This document shows, piece after piece, positions 1 through 7,135 of a DNA stretch of 64,000 bases. The translations under genes were made by a program, and so were the position numbers. Numbering within the stretch: the first letter of the stretch is position 1; each line of letters begins with the position of its first letter. The DNA lies in contig NZ_SLVM01000001.1 in the NCBI RefSeq assembly GCF_004339675.1, positions 1 to 64,000 of the forward strand, given 5' to 3'. This DNA comes from Rhodovulum steppense. GTDB taxonomy: Bacteria; Pseudomonadota; Alphaproteobacteria; Rhodobacterales; Rhodobacteraceae. The notes below the pieces were generated by a model, which saw nothing but the letters and a program-made list of their open reading frames with translations, ran no database searches and was not told the DNA's origin.

Positions 1-121
1 ACGATACGATCGGTGCCCGGAAACGTTCTTCTCTGCGATCATGCTCGCCGCAACCGTCTTGTTCTGGCTATGATCAAGAACGAGTCCTGAGCCTAGTGAG
101 CGACGAGATTTAGGCTAGGGT
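1..121 (+). mobile_element. Right end of an IS5-family insertion sequence (partial)
   Basis: The window opens inside an insertion sequence: the last codons of a transposase (2-73) are followed by about 48 non-coding bases that run up to the lepA stop codon. A short inverted repeat AGCCTA (90-95) / TAGGCT (111-116) lies in this tail. The exact terminal inverted repeat and target duplication cannot be defined because the left end is outside the window. The outer boundary near 121 is inferred from the adjacent lepA stop. Confidence 0.6.
2..73 (+). CDS. IS5-family transposase, C-terminal fragment (partial, 5' end outside window)
   Basis: Reading from base 2 gives 23 residues and a TGA at 71-73, with the pattern RYDRCPETFFSAI, then LAATVLFWL at the very end. 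This RYD-x-C-x(2)-TFFSA ... AATVxFWL ending is the characteristic C-terminus of IS5/IS427-type DDE transposases (family knowledge). Only the tail is visible, so it cannot be told whether the element is intact. It converges on lepA. Confidence 0.7.
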   Translation, partial: RYDRCPETFFSAIMLAATVLFWL

Positions 122-1924
122 CTAACCATCCATCTTCAACGCATTGATGAACGCCTGCTGCGGGATCTCGACCTTGCCGAACTGGCGCATCTTCTTCTTG
201 CCCGCCTTCTGCTTGTCCAGCAGCTTGCGCTTGCGCGTCGCGTCGCCGCCATAGCATTTCGCGGTCACGTCCTTCCTGAGCGCCGCGATGGTCTCGCGGG
301 CGATGACGCGGCCGCCGATGGCGGCCTGGACGGGGATCTTGAACATGTGGCGCGGGATCAGTTCCTTGAGCTTTTCGCACATCACGCGGCCGCGGGTTTC
401 GGCGCGGTCGCGATGGACCATGACCGACAGCGCGTCCACGGGTTCGTCATTGACCAGGATCTGCATCTTGACCAGGTAATCCTGGCGATAGCCCGCCATC
501 TGGTAATCGAAGCTGGCATAGCCCTTGGTCACCGATTTCAGGCGGTCGTAGAAATCGAAGACCACCTCGTTCAGCGGCAGGTCATAGACCACCATGGCGC
601 GCTGGCCGGCATAGGTCAGGTCGAGCTGTTCGCCGCGCCGGTCCTGGCAGAGTTTCAGCACGTCGCCCAGATATTCGTCGGGCACCATGATCGTGGCCTT
701 GATGCGCGGCTCCTCGATATGGTCGACCAGGGTCAGGTCGGGCATGTCGGCGGGGTTGTGCAATTCCCGCATCGTGCCGTCGCGCATGTAGATATGGTAG
801 ATCACGCTGGGCGCGGTGGTGATCAGGTCGATGCCGTATTCGCGTTCCAGCCGGTCGCGCACCACTTCGAGATGCAGCAAGCCCAGGAACCCGCAGCGGA
901 AGCCGAAGCCCAGCGCGGCCGAGGTTTCCATCTCGTAGGTGAAGGAGGCGTCGTTGAGCGCGAGTTTCTCGATCGCGTCGCGCAGATCCTCGAACTCGTT
1001 CGCATCGACCGGGAAGAGGCCGCAGAACACCACCGGGATCGAGGGCTTGAAGCCCGGCAGCGGCGTCTCGATGCCCTTCTTCTCGGTGGTGATGGTGTCG
1101 CCGACGCGGGTGTCGCGGACCTGCTTGATCGAGGCGGTCAGGAAGCCGATCTCGCCCGGGCCGAGTTCCGCGATGTCCTGCATGGCGGGGCGGAAGACGC
1201 CGATGCGGTCGACCTGATAGGTGCCGCCGGTCTTCATCATCCTGATGCGATCGCCCTTTTTCAGCACGCCGTCGATGATGCGCACCAGCACGACGACGCC
1301 GAGATAGGCGTCGTAATAGCTGTCCACCAGCAGCGCCTTGAGGGGTTTGGCGGGATCGCCCTCATGCGGGGGGGGCAGTCGGGTGACGATGGCTTCCAGC
1401 ACGTCGGGGATGCCGAGGCCGGTCTTGGCGCTGATCTGGATGGCGTTGCTGGCGTCGATGCCGATCACGTCCTCGATCTGGGCGGCGATGCGCTCGGGCT
1501 CGGCCGCCGGAAGGTCGATCTTGTTCAGCACCGGCACGATCTCGTGGTCGGCATCGAGCGCGGTGTAGACATTGGCCAGCGTCTGCGCCTCGACCCCTTG
1601 CGTCGCGTCCACCACCAGCAGCGAGCCCTCGACCGCGCGCATCGAGCGGCTGACCTCATAGGCGAAGTCGACATGGCCGGGGGTGTCGATCAGGTTCAGC
1701 ACATAGGTCTTGCCGTCCTTCGCCGGGTATTCGATGCGGACGGTGTTGGCCTTGATCGTGATGCCGCGCTCGCGCTCGATATCCATCGAGTCGAGCAACT
1801 GCTCCTTCATGTCGCGCTCGGCGACGGTGCCGGTCAGCTGGATCAGCCGGTCGGCGAGGGTGGATTTGCCGTGGTCGATATGGGCCACGATGGAGAAGTT
1901 GCGGATTTGTGCGAGATCGGTCAT
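122..1924 (-). CDS. lepA: Elongation factor 4 (LepA), ribosomal back-translocase GTPase
   Basis: 600 residues, the usual LepA length. The N-terminus has the GTPase motifs [10 protein letters not shown] (G1), RGITIKA (G2), DTPGHVDF (G3) and NKIDLP (G4), followed by translation-factor beta-barrel and domain III/V regions. The C-terminus is rich in Lys ([19 protein letters not shown]), the LepA-specific CTD. EF4 binds stalled ribosomes and can reverse translocation. It is cytoplasmic and partly membrane-associated (family knowledge). The ATG at 1922-1924 starts with [15 protein letters not shown], the standard N-terminus. The TAG stop lies at the edge of an insertion sequence, so the coding frame appears intact but any downstream operon partner may have been displaced. 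Confidence 0.97.
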   Translation of the reverse strand: MTDLAQIRNFSIVAHIDHGKSTLADRLIQLTGTVAERDMKEQLLDSMDIERERGITIKANTVRIEYPAKDGKTYVLNLIDTPGHVDFAYEVSRSMRAVEGSLLVVDATQGVEAQTLANVYTALDADHEIVPVLNKIDLPAAEPERIAAQIEDVIGIDASNAIQISAKTGLGIPDVLEAIVTRLPPPHEGDPAKPLKALLVDSYYDAYLGVVVLVRIIDGVLKKGDRIRMMKTGGTYQVDRIGVFRPAMQDIAELGPGEIGFLTASIKQVRDTRVGDTITTEKKGIETPLPGFKPSIPVVFCGLFPVDANEFEDLRDAIEKLALNDASFTYEMETSAALGFGFRCGFLGLLHLEVVRDRLEREYGIDLITTAPSVIYHIYMRDGTMRELHNPADMPDLTLVDHIEEPRIKATIMVPDEYLGDVLKLCQDRRGEQLDLTYAGQRAMVVYDLPLNEVVFDFYDRLKSVTKGYASFDYQMAGYRQDYLVKMQILVNDEPVDALSVMVHRDRAETRGRVMCEKLKELIPRHMFKIPVQAAIGGRVIARETIAALRKDVTAKCYGGDATRKRKLLDKQKAGKKKMRQFGKVEIPQQAFINALKMDG

Positions 1925-2363
1925 GGCCGGGATATGCGGCGCTTTCGTGGGCCGGTCAAGCGGCGGCGCGTGGCGGAGGGGCGGATTCCGTGCCGTCGGT
2001 CGAATCGCGGGGAACGGCCTTGTTTTTCAGGGCTGCGGCGATCAGACCCGCATCGGGTTTTCATCGGACCCGGGCGCGGGGGGGATGGTGCGGCGGGGCG
2101 CTGTCGGCGGGGCCGCGCGCGGGGCACGAACTGTGACTTTCCGACCACAGAAGGGCGGCGAGTCTCTTGCCCCGGACCGTCGTCGACTCCGACATTGTTT
2201 CTTGACAGGCCTCAAATCATTGGAGTTCATAAATATTAACAACCAGAAGTGCCGAAAAGGACAGGTTGAGTCACCCCTAACGCGATCATATAGGCGGAAA
2301 TCGGCTCAGATCGGGCGGCCGGGCTTGGCGCCGTGACGGGACAGAACACGAAAAGGGGTTGGC
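1925..2363. other. Intergenic region without a credible gene (439 bp)
   Basis: This lies between the start codons of lepA (-) and the 2364 gene (+), so it should hold two divergent promoters. Reading frames across it are Arg/Pro/Gly-rich shadows with no family resemblance. The 3' part (2190-2300) is clearly more AT-rich. It contains TTGACA at 2202-2207 and an A/T tract (TAAATATTAA) at 2230-2239, but the spacing to a good -10 hexamer is too long (19-21 bp) for a confident promoter call. Confidence 0.5.
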
Positions 2364-2954
2364 ATGTCTGCGCAGAACGCGAGTCCGGTCGACCGGGAGG
2401 GTCTGTTGCAGGGTCACCCGGGATCTGTCGAAGGGACGCGGGGTCTTCAGTCCCTGATCCTCGATTACGAATATTTCGAGAAACTGTGCGCCGAGGCGAT
2501 CGAGGAGCAGGCCGACCTGTGCCGGAGGATCGCGCGCCGCGCCGCCGCCAGCCAGAACGCCGGACCGGAAACCCGACCGATCACGGGCGTGGCCGAGGCC
2601 GCGCCCCGGGACGACGGGCCGCCAACCCCCGCCCGGATCGCCCAGCGCAGCATGCTGGCGCGCAACGCCCTGGGCACCGCGCTGCCGTTGCGCGGCAAGA
2701 GCGTCGTGCTGAACGGGTCAGAGGCCGATCTGCGCGACCTTGATGCCATCGAAAGCCGGATCATGCTGCTGAAATACCAGATGCAGGAACTGGAGCACAC
2801 GATTCTGGAAACGCGGCCAACACATGCGCGGGCCGCCTCGACCAAACTGAAATTCATGGTGGCCCTGCTGATGAGCGCGCCGCATTTCGAGAAGGATTAT
2901 TTCGCCTATCTCGTCGAGGAATGCGCCCAGGTGGTCGGCGCCCAGCCGACCTGA
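2364..2954 (+). CDS. Hypothetical protein, helical, cytoplasmic
   Basis: 196 residues with no family I recognise. There is no signal peptide or membrane segment. Residues about 30-60 and 120-160 look helical and charged, separated by a Pro/Ala/Arg-rich linker (about 65-95). The C-terminal third (KLKFMVALLMSAPHFEKDYF) is more hydrophobic and is followed by LVEECAQVV. The ATG at 2364 has AAAGGGG 5-11 bases upstream. Codon use and GC match the neighbours, so it is probably a native gene. The gene stands alone, with lepA divergent upstream and a secreted-protein gene downstream. Confidence 0.65.
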   Translation: MSAQNASPVDREGLLQGHPGSVEGTRGLQSLILDYEYFEKLCAEAIEEQADLCRRIARRAAASQNAGPETRPITGVAEAAPRDDGPPTPARIAQRSMLARNALGTALPLRGKSVVLNGSEADLRDLDAIESRIMLLKYQMQELEHTILETRPTHARAASTKLKFMVALLMSAPHFEKDYFAYLVEECAQVVGAQPT

Positions 2955-2978
2955 GGGCGCGCGCCCGCGCGGTCGCGA

Positions 2979-2992
2979 TTGACCTTGGTCAA
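2979..2992 (+). promoter_or_regulatory. FNR/DNR-like palindrome TTGACCTTGGTCAA
   Basis: A perfect dyad, TTGACC-TT-GGTCAA, 85 bp before the start codon of the secreted-protein gene at 3078. It fits the TTGA(C/T)-N4-(G/A)TCAA pattern of Crp/Fnr-family sites (family knowledge). Two similar sites lie at 4513 and 5344. Assignment to a particular regulator is inference. Confidence 0.5.
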
Positions 2993-3019
2993 TGCCGCGA
3001 TGCCGGATTCTGGCACCAT

Positions 3020-3047
3020 CCCCGGGGGTGCGCCTGCGCCCCCGGGG
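3020..3047 (+). repeat. GC-rich hairpin in the leader of the 3078 gene
   Basis: A perfect 9-bp stem, CCCCGGGGG (3020-3028) with CCCCCGGGG (3039-3047), and a 10-base loop. No T-run follows. It lies between the FNR-like dyad and the next start codon, so it could end transcription of the 2364 gene or form a 5' leader structure. Confidence 0.4.
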
Positions 3048-3077
3048 AATGCCGGTCGATCCGCAGAGGGGTGCAAG

Positions 3078-3581
3078 ATGTCTTTCCGCCTGAGTGCCGC
3101 AATCGTGGCCACCTGTCTTGTGGCCACGCCCGCCGCGGCGCAATTCGCCGAACAGGTCCTGCTGCGCCAGGGCGCGTGGCATGTGTCCTATGTGCGCAAC
3201 ACCTTTACCGGCGAGGATTGGTGCGAGGCGGCGACGGTGAACCGCGACGGCACCTCCTTCGACATCACGCTGTTCGCGGACGGGGCGGCGGCCATGTATA
3301 TCATGGACGATGGATGGGATTTCGGCGGGCATGTCTATTTCCCGATCTTCGTCGATATCGACCGCTCGCGCTGGACGGTCGAGGCGACCGCGGGCGGAAC
3401 CGCGATCTCGTTCTTCTTCGGCGAGGATGTCGCGACGCGGCGTTTCCTGCGCGAATTGCAGGCGGGCAACGCGGTCGCGGTCTATGAACAGGGCCTGTCG
3501 CGGCCCTTTGCGCGGTTCTCGCTCAGCGGGTCGCGGGTGGCCATCGACGCGGTGTTCCAGTGCTGGAGCATGATCCAGTAG
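3078..3581 (+). CDS. Secreted hypothetical protein (possibly IalB-like)
   Basis: 167 residues. The N-terminus (MSFRLSAAIVATCLVATPAAAQ) is a clear Sec signal peptide with an AAA-Q cleavage site, so the mature protein is periplasmic or exported. Mature residues include two cysteines (DWCEAAT near 50 and FQCWSMIQ at the C-terminus) that could form a disulfide. The alternating hydrophobic pattern (TSFDITLFADG, RWTVEATAGG) suggests beta structure. The overall layout recalls invasion-associated locus B proteins, but similarity is weak and this is inference. The ATG at 3078 is preferred over one at 2979 because it has GAGGGG upstream and begins the signal peptide. An FNR-like palindrome sits 85 bp upstream. 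Confidence 0.75.
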   Translation: MSFRLSAAIVATCLVATPAAAQFAEQVLLRQGAWHVSYVRNTFTGEDWCEAATVNRDGTSFDITLFADGAAAMYIMDDGWDFGGHVYFPIFVDIDRSRWTVEATAGGTAISFFFGEDVATRRFLRELQAGNAVAVYEQGLSRPFARFSLSGSRVAIDAVFQCWSMIQ

Positions 3582-3625
3582 GCAGGCCGGTTGACCCGGC
3601 CGCGGGGCCACGCCACGCTTGGCCT

Positions 3626-4090
3626 GTGCGACATGCGATCCTGATCCTGGGCGCGGCGATGCGGCCCGACGGCACGCCTGGCGCGGCGCTGGTGCGGCGG
3701 GCCCGGCATGGCGCGGCGCTGTGGCGCGCGGCGCCCGGCGCGGTGGTTCTGGCCAGCGGCGCGCATGGCGAGGCCGAGGCGATCGGGGCGATCTGCCGGG
3801 CCGAGGGCGTGCCCGAAGACCGCCTGCTGCTGGAGTGTGCGGCGCGCAACACCGCGCAGAACATCGCGCTTTCGGCCCCGATCCTGGCCGCGCGGGGCAT
3901 CGCGCAGGTGACGCTGGTGACGGATTACTACCACCTGCCGCGGGCGCGTCTGCTGGCGGCGCGCGCGGGGCTGCGGGCGGCCGGGGCCGCGCCGCGCCAC
4001 GGCATCGGACGGCCGCATCGCCATGCCTGGCTGGTGCTGCGCGAGGCGGCGGCGCTGGTCGCGGCGCTCAGCGCCAGACATCGACCGTGA
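3626..4090 (+). CDS. YdcF/SanA-like DUF218 family protein
   Basis: About 154 residues from a GTG start. It shows the DUF218 pattern: LGAAMRPDGTPGAALVRRA near the start, VVLASGAHGEAEAIG, GVPEDRLLLECAARNTAQN and LVTDYYHLPRA in order. Family members (YdcF, SanA) are associated with envelope functions and have a Rossmann-like fold. This one has no membrane segment. An upstream in-frame ATG at 3560 would overlap the preceding gene by 22 bases and add a Pro-rich extension unlike the family, so the GTG at 3626 is preferred, although no strong Shine-Dalgarno sequence is seen. Its 3' end overlaps the convergent 4068-4460 gene by 23 bp. Confidence 0.8.
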   Translation: MRHAILILGAAMRPDGTPGAALVRRARHGAALWRAAPGAVVLASGAHGEAEAIGAICRAEGVPEDRLLLECAARNTAQNIALSAPILAARGIAQVTLVTDYYHLPRARLLAARAGLRAAGAAPRHGIGRPHRHAWLVLREAAALVAALSARHRP

Positions 4091-4460
4091 CGTAATCGCC
4101 ACGACCGCCCTGCCCCCAGATCCGCACCACGACCGTCGCGCCACCTGCGAGGATGTTGCGCGCGGCGACCGGGTCGATCCGGCCGCCCATCAGCATGCGT
4201 TCCATCGCGGCGCGGTTGTTCGCGTCGCCAAAGAACGGATCGCCCTCGTCGCCCGGGTCGCGCCGCCCGAAACGGTGGAAATTGGCACGGTCCTGTCGCA
4301 GGATCTGCCAGGGCTCGCGCAACCGCTCGCCGCGCGAATTGTAGAGATCCTGCGGGCCGATGACGGCCACATATTCCCCGACAAGCTGCTGCGCCTGGGC
4401 CGCGACGGGGGCAAGCGCCAGCGCGGCGGCAAGAAATGCGGAACGGGCAAGCGACGGCAT
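4068..4460 (-). CDS. Secreted hypothetical protein
   Basis: 130 residues. The signal peptide is MPSLARSAFLAAALALAPVA followed by AQAQQ with an AQA cleavage site. The mature part is polar (REPWQILRQDRANFHRFGRRD, GDANNRAAMERMLMGGRID) and ends in a beta-rich stretch TVVVRIWGQGGRGDYVTVDVW. No catalytic motif is recognised. The start at 4460 is supported by GGAGGT 8 bases upstream. The longer reading frame to 4526 would put a Pro-rich tail before the signal peptide. An FNR-like site TTGACGCCGGTCAA lies 53 bp upstream of the start. Confidence 0.75.
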   Translation of the reverse strand: MPSLARSAFLAAALALAPVAAQAQQLVGEYVAVIGPQDLYNSRGERLREPWQILRQDRANFHRFGRRDPGDEGDPFFGDANNRAAMERMLMGGRIDPVAARNILAGGATVVVRIWGQGGRGDYVTVDVWR

Positions 4461-4512
4461 CGGTGGCACCTCCGGGTCTGGTCCTGTGTGGTCCGGCAGG
4501 GACGGGCGCGCA

Positions 4513-4526
4513 TTGACGCCGGTCAA
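4513..4526 (-). promoter_or_regulatory. FNR/DNR-like palindrome TTGACGCCGGTCAA
   Basis: The half sites TTGAC and GTCAA flank four bases, between the stop of the ABM gene and the start of the secreted-protein gene at 4460. The position (53-66 bp before the start codon) is compatible with activation of that gene. The regulator is not identified. Confidence 0.5.
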
Positions 4527-4533
4527 GGCCGGG

Positions 4534-4854
4534 TCAGTTGAAACTGTCGAAGACCTCGTACATCACCGGCTCGAAATTCTTGCACAGCTCGGCAAAGCGG
4601 CGGTTGCGCGCGCGCATCTCGTCGGAGCGCAGCATCGCCTGGAAATCGTCGCGCCGCTGCCATTGCGAATAATTGGCGATCCGGGTCTGGGCGTCGTTGA
4701 CATGCAGCCCCGCGCCGATGAAGCCGGGCTGGCGCGAGATGAAGTTGCGATAGGCGTCCTGCAATTCGTCCAGCAGGTCCTGGCAAGTGCCGGGGGTCAC
4801 CTCGAAGGTGGTGATGACCGTCTGCAACTCGGCGCTGCGCGATATGGTGGGCAT
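4534..4854 (-). CDS. Antibiotic biosynthesis monooxygenase (ABM)-domain protein
   Basis: 106 residues, a single ABM ferredoxin-like fold. Visible pattern: ITTFEVTPGTCQDLLDELQ, then QPGFIGAGLHVNDAQTRIANYSQW and FQAMLRSDEMRARN, the beta-alpha-beta core of this family. ABM proteins are small dimeric cofactor-free oxygenases or stress-related proteins, and the substrate cannot be deduced. The ATG at 4854 has GGAGGT upstream. It follows the universal stress protein gene by 27 bp on the same strand, so the two are probably co-transcribed and may share the FNR-like site at 5344. Confidence 0.85.
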   Translation of the reverse strand: MPTISRSAELQTVITTFEVTPGTCQDLLDELQDAYRNFISRQPGFIGAGLHVNDAQTRIANYSQWQRRDDFQAMLRSDEMRARNRRFAELCKNFEPVMYEVFDSFN

Positions 4855-4881
4855 GGGAACCTCCGCTTGGGTCTCGTGGAA

Positions 4882-5289
4882 CTAACGCAGCACATGCACC
4901 GAGCAGGGCGCGTGGCGCACCACCCGGGCGGCGGTCGAGCCGAGGAAGTAATCCTTCAGCCCCGGCCGGTGCGACTGCATCACGATGCAGTCGATGTCAT
5001 GCGTCTCGGCATAATCGACGATGGTGATCCCGGCATGGCCGGTGACCACGCGGATCTCGACATCGGGGGCGTCCTGAAGATCGCCGGCCAGGTCGGCGCG
5101 GATCGCCTCGCGGGTCTGCGCCTCCTGATCGGCGGCGAGATATTGCGCCACATATGGCGGGATCGCCTCGGCCACGGTCAGCACGGTGATGCTGCCACCC
5201 TCGGCGCGCAGCTTGCGGGCCAGCGCGATCACGTCGTCGAGCTGGGGCCCGTGATCGACGGCGACGGGAACGAGAATGTTGTTGTACAT
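4882..5289 (-). CDS. Universal stress protein (UspA family)
   Basis: 135 residues, a single Usp domain. It starts MYNNILVPVAVDHG (beta1, with the conserved Asp) and ends with DIDCIVMQSHRPGLKDYFLG followed by STAARVVRHAPCSVHVLR. This fits the ATP-binding G-x2-G-x9-G(S/T) region only loosely: the usual Gly pair is replaced by HRPG, so nucleotide binding is uncertain. The start at 5289 (M of MYNN) is chosen over the ATG at 5313 because an AGGGAGGG purine run lies upstream and it matches the family N-terminus. A TTGAC-N4-GTCAT element 55 bp upstream suggests oxygen or redox control, as known for Usp genes in related bacteria (inference). Confidence 0.92.
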   Translation of the reverse strand: MYNNILVPVAVDHGPQLDDVIALARKLRAEGGSITVLTVAEAIPPYVAQYLAADQEAQTREAIRADLAGDLQDAPDVEIRVVTGHAGITIVDYAETHDIDCIVMQSHRPGLKDYFLGSTAARVVRHAPCSVHVLR

Positions 5290-5343
5290 GGGGTCTGCCC
5301 TCCCTCGCTGCATCTAGAATGGCAAAGCCGGGAAGATGCAACC

Positions 5344-5357
5344 TTGACCCAGGTCAT
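5344..5357 (-). promoter_or_regulatory. FNR/DNR-like site TTGACCCAGGTCAT
   Basis: TTGAC-CCAG-GTCAT has one mismatch from the dyad seen at 2979 and 4513. It lies 55-68 bp upstream of the universal stress protein start and overlaps the stop codon of the parA-like gene. Confidence 0.45.
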
Positions 5358-5989
5358 GCCCGCGCGAAGGCCAGCACCTCGTCGGCCAGCGCGGCGATCT
5401 CGGCGGCGGCCGGGCCGCGCCGCGCGGCCTCCTGCACGCCCTGGCCATGGCCCAGCGTCTCGGCATAGGCGACGCGGTTGGCCAGCCGGGCAACCGCCAG
5501 CGTAGCGGCAAGACCGGCGGCGGTCTCGGCGACCTCGGCGGCCAGCCTTGTGCCCGCCTTGATCCGGTTCAGCACCACCAGCGCCATCTTGTCCTCGCGC
5601 CGGGCCAGATCCAGCACGCCCTCGGTCGCCCACAGGTCGACATGGCTGACCGCCACGGGCACCAGCACCAGATCGGCGGCGCGCAGGGCGGGGCGCAGGT
5701 CGCTGTCGGCCTTGGGGGGCGTGTCGATCAGCACGACATCATGGTCGCGGGCGAGTTTCGCGCATTCATATTCAACGCCCCAGGCCGAGGCGGTGGAAAA
5801 CTCCATGTCCGGCGTCTCGCGCCCCTCGAGGCGGGCCATGAACCAGCGGCCGAGGCTGCCCTGCGGATCGGTGTCGATCAGCGCGACGCCCAGCCCCTGG
5901 CGCGCGAATTCCACGGCCAGATTGGCCGCGAGCGTCGTCTTGCCCGAGCCGCCCTTCTGCTGCGCGATGGTGATGATCGTGCCGGTCAT
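5354..5989 (-). CDS. Orphan ParA/MinD-type ATPase
   Basis: 211 residues, short for ParA. The deviant Walker A is near the start (IAQQKGGSGKTTLAANLA), Walker A' is ALIDTDPQGSLGRW and Walker B is VVLIDTPPKADSD, followed by LVPVAVSHVDLWATEGVL. Such ATPases position plasmids, chromosomes or protein clusters by ATP-dependent surface binding. No parB-like gene or clear parS is adjacent, so cargo is unknown. The start at 5989 gives the usual MTGTIITIAQQKGG. The reading frame continues 76 codons upstream but those are Arg/Pro-rich and unlike the family. A perfect TGCTGC-N3-GCAGCA palindrome lies about 35 bp upstream. Confidence 0.85.
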   Translation of the reverse strand: MTGTIITIAQQKGGSGKTTLAANLAVEFARQGLGVALIDTDPQGSLGRWFMARLEGRETPDMEFSTASAWGVEYECAKLARDHDVVLIDTPPKADSDLRPALRAADLVLVPVAVSHVDLWATEGVLDLARREDKMALVVLNRIKAGTRLAAEVAETAAGLAATLAVARLANRVAYAETLGHGQGVQEAARRGPAAAEIAALADEVLAFARA

Positions 5990-6000
5990 GCCCGCTGCAC

Positions 6001-6041
6001 CCTTATGCGCCTCCAGCGTTCTGCTGCGGCGCAGCATAAGG
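6001..6041. promoter_or_regulatory. Nested palindromes, PhaR-like TGCTGC-GGC-GCAGCA
   Basis: A 15-bp dyad TGCTGCGGCGCAGCA (6022-6036) lies between the divergent parA-like (5989) and 6187 genes. An outer 8-bp inverted repeat, CCTTATGC (6001-6008) / GCATAAGG (6034-6041), overlaps it. The inner dyad contains CTGC-N3-GCAG, the site reported for the polyhydroxyalkanoate regulator PhaR in Rhodobacter sphaeroides (established knowledge). Its role here is inference. Confidence 0.4.
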
Positions 6042-6186
6042 CGCGCGGCCCGCCTTGCCCAGCCCCAAAACGGCCCCCGCCCTGTGGCCGCGGCACCGCG
6101 CGCGCGGGGGAAATGCCGCCGGAGGCTATCCCGCAACGAAAGGTGGATTATTCTGCCCGAAGGCTCGCCCCACGGGGGAATACGCG

Positions 6187-6921
6187 ATGCGATGGACCGC
6201 CCTGCTGGCGCTGACATTCTGGCCGCTCGCCGCGCCCCTGGCGCAGGCGGGGGCCTGGCTGCGCGAGGACGGCGCGGGGATGCTGGCCTTTTCGCAGGAG
6301 ATCGCCGGGTCGGGCGCGAATTACAGCTCGGTCTATGCCGAATACGGGCTGAATGCGCGGATGACGCTGGGCTTGGACGCGGGCAAGGGCGAGGCGGCCG
6401 AGGACTGGAAGGCGGTGGTCTTCCTGCGCATGGGGCGCGAATTCGAATGGCTGCCGGGCCGCGTCGCCGCCGAGCTGGGCCTTGGCGCGGCGGGCGCGGC
6501 CGAGGGCGGCGCCGAGGGCGACGCCGAGGGCGGCGCCGAGGGCGTCCTGCAATCGGGGCTGAGCTGGGGCAACAGTTTCCAGACCGGGCTGGGCTGGGCC
6601 TGGGTCAATCTGGACGCGAAGGGCATCTTTCACCTGGCCGCCGCCTCCGAGACCGCGCCGCCCTCGGTCGCGGGCCTGCCGATGGCGCTGACCGAGGGCT
6701 ACAAGCTGGACCTGACGCTGGGACTGAACCTGTCCGAGCGGATGCAGGTCAGCCTCGAGATGCGCTTCGAGGATCCGGCCGAGGGCGCGGACAGCCTGCG
6801 CCTTGTCCCCGCCATCGCCCGGCGCGTGGGCAGGCGCGGCTGGATCAGCCTGGGCGCCATCGTCGGGCTGGACGGCAGCAGCGCGTCGGGCCTGGTGCTG
6901 GGCAGCCGGGTCGAGTTCTGA
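6187..6921 (+). CDS. Secreted/outer-membrane beta-rich hypothetical protein
   Basis: 244 residues. A signal peptide (MRWTALLALTFWPLAAPLAQ then AGAWLRE) is followed by amphipathic strands with aromatic ends, such as YSSVYAEYGLNARMTLGLDAG and TGLGWAWVNLDAKGIFHLAA, and a final strand LVLGSRVEF ending in Phe, as in outer-membrane beta-barrels. A membrane barrel is therefore plausible but not proven. Residues 105-120 are a tandem A-E-G-(G/D/V) repeat encoded by four 12-bp units. The start at 6187 is the first codon of the signal peptide. The frame runs 44 codons further upstream in Pro/Arg-rich sequence. Confidence 0.75.
   Translation: MRWTALLALTFWPLAAPLAQAGAWLREDGAGMLAFSQEIAGSGANYSSVYAEYGLNARMTLGLDAGKGEAAEDWKAVVFLRMGREFEWLPGRVAAELGLGAAGAAEGGAEGDAEGGAEGVLQSGLSWGNSFQTGLGWAWVNLDAKGIFHLAAASETAPPSVAGLPMALTEGYKLDLTLGLNLSERMQVSLEMRFEDPAEGADSLRLVPAIARRVGRRGWISLGAIVGLDGSSASGLVLGSRVEF
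6499..6546 (+). repeat. Four tandem 12-bp repeats inside the 6187 gene
   Basis: Consensus GCCGAGGGCG(G/A/T)C repeated at 6499, 6511, 6523 and 6535, in frame and encoding AEGG-AEGD-AEGG-AEGV. The near identity at DNA level suggests recent slippage expansion. Confidence 0.85.
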
Positions 6922-7135
6922 GCGTTCCCCGATTCGAGCCCGCGCCCCGGTTTGCGCGGCACCGTTCCCCCGCGGCGAACAATCCCCGGCCCGCGCCCCT
7001 GCATTGCCCGGATGCACCGGCACAATGAATCGCGAAACTTTGACAGGTCGGGCGGGATCGCGGCAGGGTCGTCCTGTCTTTCTGCATCCGGGTGGGGGCC
7101 CTTGCAGATGTGACCGGACCGGAAGGACTGATCGC

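Noticed and set aside
347-2239. 630-codon open frame antisense to lepA
   Set aside because: His/Asp/Arg-rich translation typical of an antisense shadow of a GC-rich gene; lepA on the other strand is unambiguous.
2202-2239. TTGACA with downstream TAAATATTAA as a promoter for the 2364 gene
   Set aside because: Spacing between hexamers is 19-21 bp and the -10 match is weak; left as a note in the intergenic entry.
7040-7068. TTGACA at 7040 as a promoter for the Hint gene
   Set aside because: No -10 hexamer at 16-18 bp; the region is uniformly GC-rich.
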